NCBI GenBank assembly: GCA_016873495.1
Contig: VGXC01000020.1
Location: 1-62,110, forward strand
Source of the DNA: Nitrospira sp.
GTDB taxonomy: Bacteria; Nitrospirota; Nitrospiria; Nitrospirales; Nitrospiraceae
Reading direction: 5' to 3'
DNA: 62,110 nt
Shown here: positions 43,154 to 53,130 of the stretch, in pieces
How the letters are laid out: each line of letters opens with the position of its first letter
Numbering within the stretch: the stretch's first letter is position 1
Translations under genes and position numbers: made by a program
The notes under the pieces: model-generated
Seen by the model: only the letters and a program-made list of their open reading frames with translations
What the model was told of the DNA's origin: nothing
Databases searched by the model: none

Positions 43154-44543
43154 TCAATAATTGAACCGGAGGGTGAAGCTTCCGACATGGATGAGGGTCT
43201 TGTAGGTTCCGTCGACGGTCGAATTCCGGTTGCCTGTGACCGTCCGGTCTTCATAGAACGCCGCCTGGTATGAAAGATCCAACCCGACGGCTTTTAATGT
43301 GAGGCCTCCGATGCCGAGGTCGCCGCATTTGAACCCGAAGAGCAAGCCCTGCTCTGTGCAGAGTAGCCCCAGGCCGACCGAGGGAATTTGAGTGTCTGCG
43401 GACGGGATGCCGGGATTGAACGTGAAGTCGGGCACCTGAGTTTGTTGGTTCGTAAACCCACCACGGAGGGCGATTTCCCACTCGGGCAAACGCTCGAGAT
43501 GCAGCCATTTGTATTCGGTGCCGATCATGACGTTGTATGTATTGCGCCAGTTCTGCGGCTGTAGAATCCGGCTTCCGGTGGACAGTTGAACGTTGTTGTC
43601 ACGGTTGGCCTTCCATCCGATGTAGTCCACATCCAACTCCAACTTCCATTCGTGGGTGAGGTCCCGGACCGGCCAGATGGCAACCCCCCCCCGAATAGAC
43701 CGAGGGCAATGCCAAGGGGGCGGTGGCGTCGGCCTGCACTCTGCCGTTCGAGAGAAATTGCCCGGAGAGGCTCAAGACGGCCTGGCTCCGATACACGAGA
43801 CCGATGTTCGCCAGGGGTTTTCCGTCTGCGTTGCGGAAGGGGGTGTAGAGAAGAGAAATGTTGAATCCGGCCGTCGTGTCGCTGCCCTTCAGTTCGACGC
43901 GCGAGCCGGCCGGGATGCCCAGCCCACCGGGCCAGATGGATTGTTGTTCCACGTGGCCTTCCCCGAACAATCCGGAAAAGGTGTAAATGTCGGCTCCGAG
44001 GCCGATGGACAGTTGGTCGTTCACTTTGTAGGCGATCGTGGGCTTGATATCCAACAACGGCAAGGTGGTAAAGGTGACCGCTGTTCTGAATGGCCCGTTC
44101 AGGGGGTACTGAGATAGGGAGCCAAATGGAGTGGTCAGTCCCACCCCGACCGTCCATTTCTCAAGCGAGGCGAAGCCCACATCTTTGAGATTCGCCGTCA
44201 GAAAGAAGTGGCCGGGGAGAGGCCAGGCGACGCTGCCGCCCCGATCTCCGGTTGTGGCGACTCCAGAGGGGCTGACGAAGGAGGTCGAGCCGCCGATGAT
44301 CAGGGCTCCGAACATGTTCTGCACACCGCGCAACTGCGTCATCCCGGCCGGATTGTAGTGCAGGGCGGAGGGATCGTCGGCCTGGGCCGTGAACGCATTG
44401 CCCATTCCTGATGCGGCCGCGCCTTGGCCTTGAATGCGAGGCGTCTGGGCCTGGAGGATCGAGGGACTCGACGCCAGTAGGGCAACGACCATCCAGACGA
44501 TTCGACGAGGGGAAACTCTCTGTCGGCGTCTCTCACGGGACAT
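43154..44543 (-). pseudogene. FadL/TodX-type outer-membrane channel, frameshifted at a 9-G run
   Basis: The first frame (44543-43599) has a signal peptide (VVALLASSPSILQAQ) and the FadL N-terminus GAAASGMGNAFTAQADDPSA followed by HYNPAGM. The second (43642-43154) holds the C-terminal barrel strands ending HVGSFTLRFNY. Sequence homology passes between them at the run 43684-43692; eight bases instead of nine would give one frame. FadL/OMPP1 channels import long-chain fatty acids or aromatic hydrocarbons. It begins 12 bp after the four-module kinase stop and precedes the hydrolase lipoprotein by 32 bp. Confidence 0.85.
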
Positions 44544-44555
44544 GGCATCCTCCCA

Positions 44556-47500
44556 TTAGGCGGATCCCCGGAACCAATAGTTCACTACCTGCTCAAGATG
44601 GATGACGTCAAACGGCTTCAACAGATAAGCCTGGGCTCCCATACTGACTGCTTCCACGGCCCGCTCCTGCGAACCCGATGCAGTGATGACGATCACCGGC
44701 AGCGACTGGTTGTGGTTGCGGATTCGGCGCAGGACGTCCAGCCCGTCGATATCGGGCATGCCGATGTCCAACAGCATGCCGTCGAAGGAGCCGCTGCCGA
44801 TCATTTCCAGCGCCGTGCTCCCGTCGGCGGAGGCTTGGATGGAGTACCCATATGATCCGAGGCGGTCCAGTAAGAGCTGCCTAATGTCGGGGTCGTCATC
44901 CACGACGAGAATGCGTTTGCTGCCGCTCCTTGTTGCGATCTGGCGTGAGTGTGGGAGAAGAGGCACGGTGAAGTGAAACTCCGTTCCTTTCCCCGGCTCG
45001 CTCCGGGCGGAGATCGTACCTCCATGAAGATTCACCAGCGTTTTGGCGATGGACAGCCCCAGCCCCAGCCCCATCTGGCCTCCCCTCCGACCCTGGCTGA
45101 TCCGGAAGAAGGGATCGAAGATCTTGTCGAGGACTTCCGGAGAAATCCCGGGACCAGAATCGCTTACGGAAATGCCCGCTAAGTTCGCTTCATGTGGCCA
45201 GGCCCTAACCCAGATCAATCCATGGTCGGGCGTATATTTGATGGCGTTATGAATGAGATTCATCAGAATCTGTATGAGCCGGTCGACGTCGGCCCAGACC
45301 AATAACGGGGTTTCCGGCTCGTAGACCTCCAGGCGTTGCTGTTTGGCCGCGGCGAGGGGGCGCAGTTGCTCCATGACTTCACCGATGCACTTCTTTAGTT
45401 CGACCTCGACCGGCAGCAACTCAATCTTTCCGGCTTGGATTCGTGACTGGTCCAATAAGTCCGTGATCATTCGGATCAGACGATCGGCGTTGATACCGAT
45501 ACGGCTGAGGTAATACTGTTGCTTCTCGACGAGCGGGCCGGCCAATCCGCTCATGAAGTTGTCCACAAACCCTTTGATGGAAGTAAGCGGCGTCCGAAGT
45601 TCGTGCGAAACGTGTGAAAGAAAAAGGGATCGGAGTTGATCGGCCTTCTGCAGTTCGGCCGTTCGCTCGAGGACTTTGGTCTCCAGTCCGATGTTCAATT
45701 CCTCGATCTGTCGATACGCTTGGGCATTGTCCAACGCGATGGCCACCTGGCTCGCCACGGTGACCATCAAGTCGAGGTCGTCCTGCGTCAAAGAATTCGC
45801 CTGCGAACGATCCACGGTCAGCGAACCGAGGACTTGGTCTTGGGCTTTTAACGGGACCGAAATAATCGACTTGGCTTGGGTCAGCCGCGCTAGTTCCTGA
45901 TTCAAGGGATGGATCTGATCCCACACCTCACGGAGGTCGCCGATCAGGATAGGGCGTCCCTCCAGGAGCACCGTGCCCTCCGGCCGGTTAGGAGTCGTGA
46001 TAGGGACCTCCCTCGAGCGAACGAGGGCGGCAATGTCCTCCGAGACTCCGAGGATCCGCGCGTCGTATGAGACCTTTCGAGACCGGTCGAAAAACGCGAT
46101 CATGGCTCGATCGTAACGGAGATCATGAATGAGGGTTTCCAGAACGTTTTGTAGCAACGTCTCGCGATCCAGCGTGGCGCTAAAGAGCAGCCCGGCTCGG
46201 TGGAGGGTGGTCAATTGGTTGACCTTCCGCCGCAACTCGACCGCCGTTTGTTCCTGCTCCAAATAGGCTTCGCGAAGTTCCTCGTGCCTGGCGTCGACGG
46301 TTTGGAGTTGTTCCTGAATCAGCTCTTCCCGGGCGTTCATGCGATGTTGCAGCATCCGCAGGCGATACCCCAACCAGCCTGCGAGTGCGATGGGCAGGGC
46401 AAAAACCAGCACATCAAGAAGATTCGGTGCAGGGTTATGGTACAAATAGAAAAGCCCTGCGCCGAAGGACAACAGCAATGCGCTCTGCCACAGTAGACTG
46501 ATCCGCTCCCGAGGTTCCCACGTCAACTCCCACTCACACCGGTCGTCCCCGGTGGCAACACATTTCCGATCCCTGATAGTCGCTCTCTTCAGGCGATGGA
46601 TCTTTTCCGGCACTGCTCGTAGGCCGCCCTTCGCCGATTGGCAAATCAGTGCCGCGCAAGCTTTCCGAAAGGGGCCGAATTGCCGATAGACCGAATCCGG
46701 ATAGGTCATGGTGAGAATCGCAGATCGATCCGTCACCCCGCCGACCCCGAGAACGAGCGAAGAGAATTTTTCGCCGAAGTGCGGGAACTGCCGAAAGATC
46801 TGAGCCACGGAGAAGGGGCGGCCCAACGTCTGAATGACCGAAGAAATGAACTTCTCCTCTCCGACGTGAGCGGAAAATAGCGGATCACCGGACAGCTGTT
46901 TGCAGAACTCCCCCAGGAAGCAGACGAATTCGTAGGAATAGCTGTTCCATACGTTCTTGAGAAACTTTGGGGTCACGTGGTAAACGGGGTCGGCAATGCG
47001 GTCGTTCAGGAGCCGGCACAGCTCATGTGACGCCTGCTCGCCCGCCTCTGGCCCGTTACGGCGACTCATGACCTCTTCAAGATAATCGACGTATGCACGA
47101 ATCTTGATGCCGGTGGCGTCGTTGACTTTCGTGCCGTCTGGATTCACGCCGAATGGGCGGAATTCCATCTCTCCCTTTTCCAAAATCGTATGGTCTTGGG
47201 AAAGTAATTGGGATTGTAACAACGCTCGTCCCTCCGGCTGAGGGGTTGGCCGGGCGTCTTGGGGCGTGTCGTCAAGAGGTGCGATGCCAAAGCTCTGGCG
47301 GTGCTGCCCTCCCTCCTGTGTGGCCGATTCGTCAGAAATGATTGGAGCGGGCTTTCTCATGAGGCGTTCCCAGGTGTTGCGCACAAGCCCCCGACGGGAT
47401 TGCGGTGGCCATGCGATCTCCCATTCGCACCATGCGTCTCCGTTCACAATGCAGGCGCGATCCTTGATGACTGCGGGCGGCAGATGGTGAATGATCTCAG

Positions 47501-49904
47501 GAATACACGAGAGCCCGCCTTTGGCGGACTTGCAGGCCAGTTCGGCACAGCGTTTTCGGTAAGGGCCGAATTCCCGATAGGCCTGCTCGGTGAGTGTGAG
47601 CCGCATAATCGCTAGGCCCTCGGTGACCTCGTCTACGCAGAGTTCGACAACTTTCCTCGATGCGCACTGTTGGGCAAAATGCGAGTACATCTTGTAGATT
47701 TCGGCAACGGAGAAAGGCTGGCCGAGGACCTGGAAAATAGGGGAAATCTTTTTTCTCCTCCCCGCATTCAAGACAAATTCAGGATCGCCGGAGAGCCGTT
47801 CGCAAAATTCTCGGAGATAACAGACAAACTCGTACGAATAACTATTCCATATCCTTTTTAAGAATTCCGGGGTTACATGATAGACCGGGTCGGGGATGCG
47901 CTCGTTGAGAAGCCGACAGAGTTCCCGCGTGGCCTGCGTGCCGGCGTGCGGACTTGCGGTACGCGCCGAGCAATCCTCCAGATAATCCACACTCGCTCGG
48001 ACGATCATTCCGGTGATATCGGAGATCTTTTCGCCTCGACCATCCACTCCGAAGGGGCGAAATTGCATGACTCCTCTTTCTAATATCGTATGGTCTTTCG
48101 AAAGCAATTCGCTGCGCGGTAAGTCCGGCGTCGCCCGCGGAGGCGCCGGGGGAAATCTTCGAGGCGTCTCGATAGGCGGTTGGACAAAGCTATCTCGGTA
48201 GAGGCCTTCTTCACGTGCGGTTGGCTTATCCAGACCGTTCGGTGCGGGACCGTCGGTGAGGCGTTTCCACGCATTGCGCCCAAACCTCCGACGGGATTGT
48301 GGAAGCCAGGTAATCTCCCATTCGCACCATTCGGCACCATCCACGATGCACGTGCGATCCACGATCGTGGCGGGCGGCAGGTGGTGGACCCGTTCCGGAA
48401 CCGCTGCAAAGCTGCCATGATGGGATTGACAGATCATCTGAGCACAGCGGTTCCGGTAGGCTCCAAACTGGCGATATGAACGCTCGGTAAACTTCATGCG
48501 AAGGATGGCCATGTGGTCGGTGACCAGGCAGACCTCCCGCTCGATTGAGCCTTTCGTGTACTTTTGGCCGAAGTGAGGAAACATCTTGTAGATTTGAGAA
48601 ACCGGAAAGGGACGGCCGAGGATTTGGATGACGGGGGCGATTTTGTCCTTGCCCGAGTTGAAGGCAAACCGGGGATCGCCGGATAGCTGTTCGCAGAATT
48701 CATACACATAACAGACGAATTCATATGAATAGCTGTTCCATGTATTTTTTATGAACTTGGGCGTGACATGATAGATCGAGTCGCGGATTCGCTCGTTCAG
48801 GAGCCGGCAAAGCTCCTCGACTGCGCGTGATCCGGCATCTGAGCCGTACGACCGGGACACATACCATTCCAGGTAACTCACCATGGCCCGTACGCTGACT
48901 CCGCTGACATCGCAGATATTGTCCTCGCGTTCATCGGCTCCAAACGGGCGGAACTCCATGAAGGGCCGTTCCAGGATCCTGTGGTCCTTGGAGAGGAGTT
49001 CAATCTCGGGCAGGTGGGGTGCTGTCGAATGTGGCATTGCAACGGTCTGGTCTGGCGTGGAATGGGGCTCCACTGTCGCGGTCAACGAAGTGGGCACGAC
49101 AGTTGCCTCGGCCTCGTCACGGGGCGAAATGGATTTCGCTGATCCGCCAGCGATGAAGTGCCATGCCGTGCCAATGAGGCCGCGGCGGTGCTGCGGAGTC
49201 CAGGTAAATTCCCATTCGCACCATTTGTCGCCCTTCACCATGCATGTCAGGTCTTTGACCGTCGCAGGGGGCAGGCGATGGACCCATACAGGGATCGATG
49301 CCAGTCCAGCCTTGCAGTTCTGACAGACGAGCGCGGCGCAGCGTTTTTGAAATGGTTCGATCTGTCGAAGCGCGTGTTCCGAAAACGTGATGCTGAGGAT
49401 TGCCGACCGATCGGTTACGGTGGCAACTCGAAATTCCGTGCATCCCTTGACGTATTTCAGACCGAAATGCGGCCACATCTTGTAGATCTCGTGAATCGGG
49501 AATGGTCTCGCGAGCAGTGTAATCGCCGGAGAGAGGGCTCGTTCTTGCGCGACATGAGCGACAAACTTCGGATCGCCGGACAATTGGATGCAGAATTCTC
49601 GAAGGTAGACAAAGAACTCATAGGAATAGCTGCGCCAGAAATGTCTCAAGCCTTTCGGGGTGACCTGGCAGGCGGGATCGCGAACGCGCTCATTAAGCAA
49701 GTGACATAGATGGCGTACTGCTTTCTCGCCAGCCTCGCTGCCGGCATTTTGTGACACATAGTCTTCAAGATATTGCACATAGGAGCTGACAAATGCGCCG
49801 CTGACATCTTGGATCCGTTCTCCCCGTTCATCCGCACCGAACGGTGGGAACTCCATGAAGGGTCGTTCCAGGATCGTGTGGTCTTGGGAGAGGAGTTCAA
49901 ACAT
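44556..49904 (-). CDS. Hybrid histidine kinase with four tandem V4R-like sensor modules
   Basis: This 1782-aa kinase carries four sensor modules at about 4-237, 303-535, 600-833 and 900-1130, spaced 297-300 residues apart. Each has DHxILE, RPFG, SYSYEF, SGDP, G/A-RPF and a four-Cys signature C-X4-C-X26-C-X7-C with Asp three before the third Cys (first module C189, C194, D218, C221, C229). Then come two membrane helices (1137-1156, 1161-1180), a coiled coil, GAF (1235-1395), HisKA with H1434, an ATPase (N1553) and a receiver (D1713, K1763). There is no signal peptide, so modules and kinase are both cytosolic with a membrane hairpin between. V4R/XylR-like assignment is inference. It heads an operon with a FadL channel. 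Confidence 0.85.
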   Translation of the reverse strand: MFELLSQDHTILERPFMEFPPFGADERGERIQDVSGAFVSSYVQYLEDYVSQNAGSEAGEKAVRHLCHLLNERVRDPACQVTPKGLRHFWRSYSYEFFVYLREFCIQLSGDPKFVAHVAQERALSPAITLLARPFPIHEIYKMWPHFGLKYVKGCTEFRVATVTDRSAILSITFSEHALRQIEPFQKRCAALVCQNCKAGLASIPVWVHRLPPATVKDLTCMVKGDKWCEWEFTWTPQHRRGLIGTAWHFIAGGSAKSISPRDEAEATVVPTSLTATVEPHSTPDQTVAMPHSTAPHLPEIELLSKDHRILERPFMEFRPFGADEREDNICDVSGVSVRAMVSYLEWYVSRSYGSDAGSRAVEELCRLLNERIRDSIYHVTPKFIKNTWNSYSYEFVCYVYEFCEQLSGDPRFAFNSGKDKIAPVIQILGRPFPVSQIYKMFPHFGQKYTKGSIEREVCLVTDHMAILRMKFTERSYRQFGAYRNRCAQMICQSHHGSFAAVPERVHHLPPATIVDRTCIVDGAEWCEWEITWLPQSRRRFGRNAWKRLTDGPAPNGLDKPTAREEGLYRDSFVQPPIETPRRFPPAPPRATPDLPRSELLSKDHTILERGVMQFRPFGVDGRGEKISDITGMIVRASVDYLEDCSARTASPHAGTQATRELCRLLNERIPDPVYHVTPEFLKRIWNSYSYEFVCYLREFCERLSGDPEFVLNAGRRKKISPIFQVLGQPFSVAEIYKMYSHFAQQCASRKVVELCVDEVTEGLAIMRLTLTEQAYREFGPYRKRCAELACKSAKGGLSCIPEIIHHLPPAVIKDRACIVNGDAWCEWEIAWPPQSRRGLVRNTWERLMRKPAPIISDESATQEGGQHRQSFGIAPLDDTPQDARPTPQPEGRALLQSQLLSQDHTILEKGEMEFRPFGVNPDGTKVNDATGIKIRAYVDYLEEVMSRRNGPEAGEQASHELCRLLNDRIADPVYHVTPKFLKNVWNSYSYEFVCFLGEFCKQLSGDPLFSAHVGEEKFISSVIQTLGRPFSVAQIFRQFPHFGEKFSSLVLGVGGVTDRSAILTMTYPDSVYRQFGPFRKACAALICQSAKGGLRAVPEKIHRLKRATIRDRKCVATGDDRCEWELTWEPRERISLLWQSALLLSFGAGLFYLYHNPAPNLLDVLVFALPIALAGWLGYRLRMLQHRMNAREELIQEQLQTVDARHEELREAYLEQEQTAVELRRKVNQLTTLHRAGLLFSATLDRETLLQNVLETLIHDLRYDRAMIAFFDRSRKVSYDARILGVSEDIAALVRSREVPITTPNRPEGTVLLEGRPILIGDLREVWDQIHPLNQELARLTQAKSIISVPLKAQDQVLGSLTVDRSQANSLTQDDLDLMVTVASQVAIALDNAQAYRQIEELNIGLETKVLERTAELQKADQLRSLFLSHVSHELRTPLTSIKGFVDNFMSGLAGPLVEKQQYYLSRIGINADRLIRMITDLLDQSRIQAGKIELLPVEVELKKCIGEVMEQLRPLAAAKQQRLEVYEPETPLLVWADVDRLIQILMNLIHNAIKYTPDHGLIWVRAWPHEANLAGISVSDSGPGISPEVLDKIFDPFFRISQGRRGGQMGLGLGLSIAKTLVNLHGGTISARSEPGKGTEFHFTVPLLPHSRQIATRSGSKRILVVDDDPDIRQLLLDRLGSYGYSIQASADGSTALEMIGSGSFDGMLLDIGMPDIDGLDVLRRIRNHNQSLPVIVITASGSQERAVEAVSMGAQAYLLKPFDVIHLEQVVNYWFRGSA

Positions 49905-50106
49905 GCTCACAGACCCTAACTCGTCCGAGGGTCGGGAAGGGACACTCAGGGGGTTCGAAACGGCCCGGAGCGGCGTTGTATCTCCCTGGTAGCTTGGCGG
50001 GCATATACATGTTGCCCGTGCCGCGTCGTATCTCGGCTGCGGCCTCCCGCTGTGTGTTTGAGTAGGAATACGACACCTCTGGTGCCAGGGGTACAGCAAG
50101 TTCCAT
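49897..50106 (-). CDS. Possible small upstream ORF coupled to the kinase
   Basis: A 69-codon frame starts at ATG 50106, six bases after AAGGA, and its stop (49899-49897) overlaps the kinase ATG by eight bases (ATGTTTGA). The peptide (MELAVPLAPEVSYSYSNTQR onward) resembles nothing known. The kinase itself has only a weak ribosome site, so this frame may serve to couple translation. It could equally be chance. Confidence 0.3.
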   Translation of the reverse strand: MELAVPLAPEVSYSYSNTQREAAAEIRRGTGNMYMPAKLPGRYNAAPGRFEPPECPFPTLGRVRVCEHV

Positions 50107-50319
50107 GCGGTTTCCTTAGTTCTTTCGATTTCCTCAAAAACATTTGAAATTTAAGCGATATGTCCAATATGGAGATCCTGACATAAGGCATCGACTTCAG
50201 GCCGAGTCGTATCGAGAGAGATAACGGAGGAACCGCTTTCGATACGACTCTTGCCTCGCGCTACGATGTCCTGGCCTCCTGCAGGCCTCTTTTTATCCAA
50301 GTGCCTGCGTTGGAAGGGG
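50107..50319. other. Intergenic hairpins upstream of the four-module kinase
   Basis: A perfect 12-bp inverted repeat, GAGTCGTATCGA (50204-50215) / TCGATACGACTC (50239-50250), has a 23-base loop. A second hairpin GGCCT (50273-50277) / AGGCC (50283-50287) is followed on the plus strand by TCTTTTTAT, but its useful direction is minus, just after the cytochrome stop. The first repeat could be an operator or mRNA structure for the kinase operon; the second a terminator. Confidence 0.5.
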
Positions 50320-52101
50320 CTAGGATTCTTTAAGATCGCAGATCAGGTTCTCCTCATCGCACGTCTTCAAGTATTCGATGATCGCCGAACGCTCGTCTTC
50401 CGTCAGCTCGCATCCGAGAATCCCTTCCCTGCCGTGGCGGGCAAGCTCATCGCATTCGATCTTATCGAATCGGTGGCCGTGCCGGTCGTCGTTTCTGAAT
50501 TCGTGTCCGGCGTTGGAATTGCCGGGCAACGTCGCGTCGAATGGGATTTCACCGGGCAGGCAGTCGCTCTTGAACCCGACATTGGCCGGGTCGAACTCCA
50601 GCGCACCCAGGCAGAACCGCATGGGCCTTTGCTCCACGGGCGACAGGAGGTGCCGCAGGGTGGGAACCGATCCGTTGTGGAGATACGGAGCGGTAGCCCA
50701 GATGCCGGCGTGGGGTCTGGCGAGGTACGCCAGCGGAGCCCGCCAATAGTTCGGGGCCCGGTCTGGCCAGTTGTTGATCTCCATGATCTTTGAGGTGAGC
50801 CATTGGGTGGCCTCGACCGCGGGGATCACCGGCCTCCCAAAGACCCCCATGAGGAGCCCCGTCCGGACCGTCCGTGCCTGGAAGTTCACGGCGTGGGTGG
50901 GGTCGGTGCCAATGGTCGTTATTTTGATGACGCTGTGGTGGTCCATATCGTATCGCTGGCCGAATGGATTGGCGTCCTTCAGGGGAGCCGGCCGATGACA
51001 GCCGGCGCATAATTTATTGTAGAGGCCCTTCCCCTGTGCTGCCTTGTTTGGATCGACGGCTGGAAATACCTTGTCAGGCCATCGGGGCGCGTTTAACAAC
51101 CGAACTTTCTGTTCCAGTCCGTTGAGTTTCGAGGCGTCCACCTTGGTTTCTACTGGGCTGGGCAGGATCTTTTCGGGAAACTTCACCGTGGCGCGGAGGC
51201 CGATCGATTGCGCGATGTTCCGTCCCATGGGGTTTTGGATTGACGCGTTCCACTGGACCCAATCGTATCGCCAGGCTCCCCAGAGTTGGGGGTAGTCCAC
51301 CGGCGCATTCAATTGCCGAACATTATGAGGGTCGAGTCGCACGAATCCGGTGTTGAGCGCCCGGCCGAAGGCATCCATCCGACCGGCTCCCCAAGGACTG
51401 GGATAGAGGTTGATGCCCCTCTGTTCCGCGACGCGGTCCGGCAGCTTCATCATGGTCACGTATTTAAACAGACATTGACGCAAGGCTTTGGGCGTCAGCG
51501 GTGGCACCTTCGGCAGCACGGCCTTGGCAAACCGTACGAATTTGTCCGTATCCACGAAGGTTTCATTGAGCGTGGTCATGACCGCCAGCAGGAAGGCCAG
51601 ATTGTTGTGCATCGAAGGGCCCCCGTCGATAATGACGGTGTGCCGTTGCTTCTTCGCGTCGGTGTAGTTGAGCTGTCCCGTATGGCAAGCGGCGCAATTG
51701 AAACCGAGGTGCGCCAGGGAAACCGGCGGACCAGGTTCGTCCGTCCTGTCGCACAAGAACTCGGCGTCGGGGTGAGCGTCGGTCCGCGTGAATCCGACCG
51801 GAAGGCCGTCTGGGTTGTGCTTCGGATCCGGACGGTCGGGGATGAAGCCGAATCGAGCGAGGTAGTCGTTGTCCGTAAAGGGTTTCGTCCCGTTCGGCTG
51901 CTCTAGCGCCAGGAACCAGTCGTAGGGAAGCAGTTCGCTGTTCTGCGTGTCGTGGTAAAACGCTTGGCGCGTGGCAGGGTCTCACCCTTGGCTTGGGGCC
52001 GATCCTGATGGGGCGGGGTTGGAACTCATGGCCGCGTAGTTCGGCGTGGAAGCGAAGAGTGGCGTGCAACAGACTATGGCGACGATCCATCGTGCCTTCA
52101 T
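50320..52101 (-). pseudogene. RoxA-like dihaem cytochrome c, interrupted by an in-frame TGA
   Basis: The frame starts at ATG 52101 after GGGAGGTG with a signal peptide (WIVAIVCCTPLFASTPNYAA) and runs to 50320, 593 codons, except for a TGA at codon 40 (51984-51982). After it the sequence is conserved-looking at once (ATRQAFYHDTQNSELLPYDW). Haem motifs are CAACH (codons 136-140) and CAGCH (365-369); ATAPYLHNGSVPTLRHLL matches RoxA/dihaem peroxidase-type enzymes. The next usable start after the TGA is TTG at 51756, which would lose the export signal. RoxA-like enzymes are periplasmic oxygenases. It is 39 bp downstream of a hydrolase gene. Confidence 0.8.
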
Positions 52102-52140
52102 CGGACACCTCCCTGTGAGCGCGTGCGTCGCGCGATGCAG

Positions 52141-53130
52141 TCAGGCTCCTTGGAGCCATTCCTTGTATTCCGTATAGAGATGCGGCAGTTGGTCCGGTGG
52201 AAACGTTGCGGAAGGATTCTCTCGTATCCAGTCGAGAGCCGCTTTCCGCCCGATAGTTGCTGCCACGGTTTCGTCCTCCCAATAGAGGGTATGGCTCAGC
52301 GGAGTCGCCTGTTTCCACCATTGCCAGATCTTCCAGCCTTGTCCTGCGTTGATCTCTTTGTCTAATAAGACGGCCTGATCGTAGGCCGCATTGATGGGTT
52401 TCAAGGGAAAACCAAGGATGTCCTGCGGATCGTAGAGGTTGACCCAAAGTCCATTTGGATCCTGTATGCGGATCGGGCTGGCGAAGCTGGTGACCAGGTT
52501 TAGTCCGAACCGCAGTGCATAGATAGCCAGGGGAGAGCCCAGGGTCATGAAATTGGCGAGACGAAGCTTTGGCGGCCAGACCCGTCGTCTGAGCACAGTA
52601 CAGTCATAGACCAGGTCAGAGACGATCACCGAACCGAGGCTGTGGGCCACGACCGTGACGAGCGCAGGCTTGTCCGCTGTGGCTCCCTTCTGCCCTGCGT
52701 CATCGGCGCATTGGTTAATGGCCGTCCAGAGACGTTGATGGATCTGCTCGTACTTATTAATCCCGGGCGACTCCACGTAGACGATCGGATCGCCGAGATA
52801 GTTCAGGACAAATTCCCGACCTGGGGCCCAGTATCGGATGCGCGGCAGCCACGTGTCCGGCCTGGCCAGCCAGGAGCGCCAGGACAGAGTTTTCGTGCCG
52901 AGGTGGGGGAAGAGACGGGTCCAGAGATGGTTCTGGTCCGCTTGCGTGATGTCAGACCACAGCACTTCGCGAATCGGCATCCGTTCCCGTGGGCATCCGG
53001 CTGGATATTGGGGGGCAAGACGAGCGAGTGCGGCGCGAAAGGCTTCGGTAGCGAGCCCGCGGAGCGGACTGCTGAAGCCGTCTCCATTGTCGCCCATCCC
53101 GTGCACGAATAGGACGTAATGCGGAATCAT
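52141..53130 (-). CDS. Alpha/beta hydrolase, lipase-like
   Basis: This 329-aa hydrolase has YVLFVHGMGDNGDGF (oxyanion region) and the nucleophile elbow VVAHSLGSVIVSDL (Ser). A late NLYDPQDILGFPL gives the likely Asp, and a downstream His, possibly in PLSHTLYWEDE, completes the triad. There is no signal peptide, so it is cytosolic. ATG 53130 lies four bases after GGAGGTGCTC; GTG 53136 sits inside that site. It heads a two-gene operon with the dihaem cytochrome. It shares the fold, not close sequence, with the lipoprotein hydrolase at 41.4-43.1 kb. Ester substrate unknown. Confidence 0.87.
   Translation of the reverse strand: MIPHYVLFVHGMGDNGDGFSSPLRGLATEAFRAALARLAPQYPAGCPRERMPIREVLWSDITQADQNHLWTRLFPHLGTKTLSWRSWLARPDTWLPRIRYWAPGREFVLNYLGDPIVYVESPGINKYEQIHQRLWTAINQCADDAGQKGATADKPALVTVVAHSLGSVIVSDLVYDCTVLRRRVWPPKLRLANFMTLGSPLAIYALRFGLNLVTSFASPIRIQDPNGLWVNLYDPQDILGFPLKPINAAYDQAVLLDKEINAGQGWKIWQWWKQATPLSHTLYWEDETVAATIGRKAALDWIRENPSATFPPDQLPHLYTEYKEWLQGA

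Noticed and set aside
44556-50099. Longer N-terminus (start at 50099) for the four-module kinase
   Set aside because: The extra 65 residues are unlike the linkers between modules; ATG 49904 begins right at the first module.
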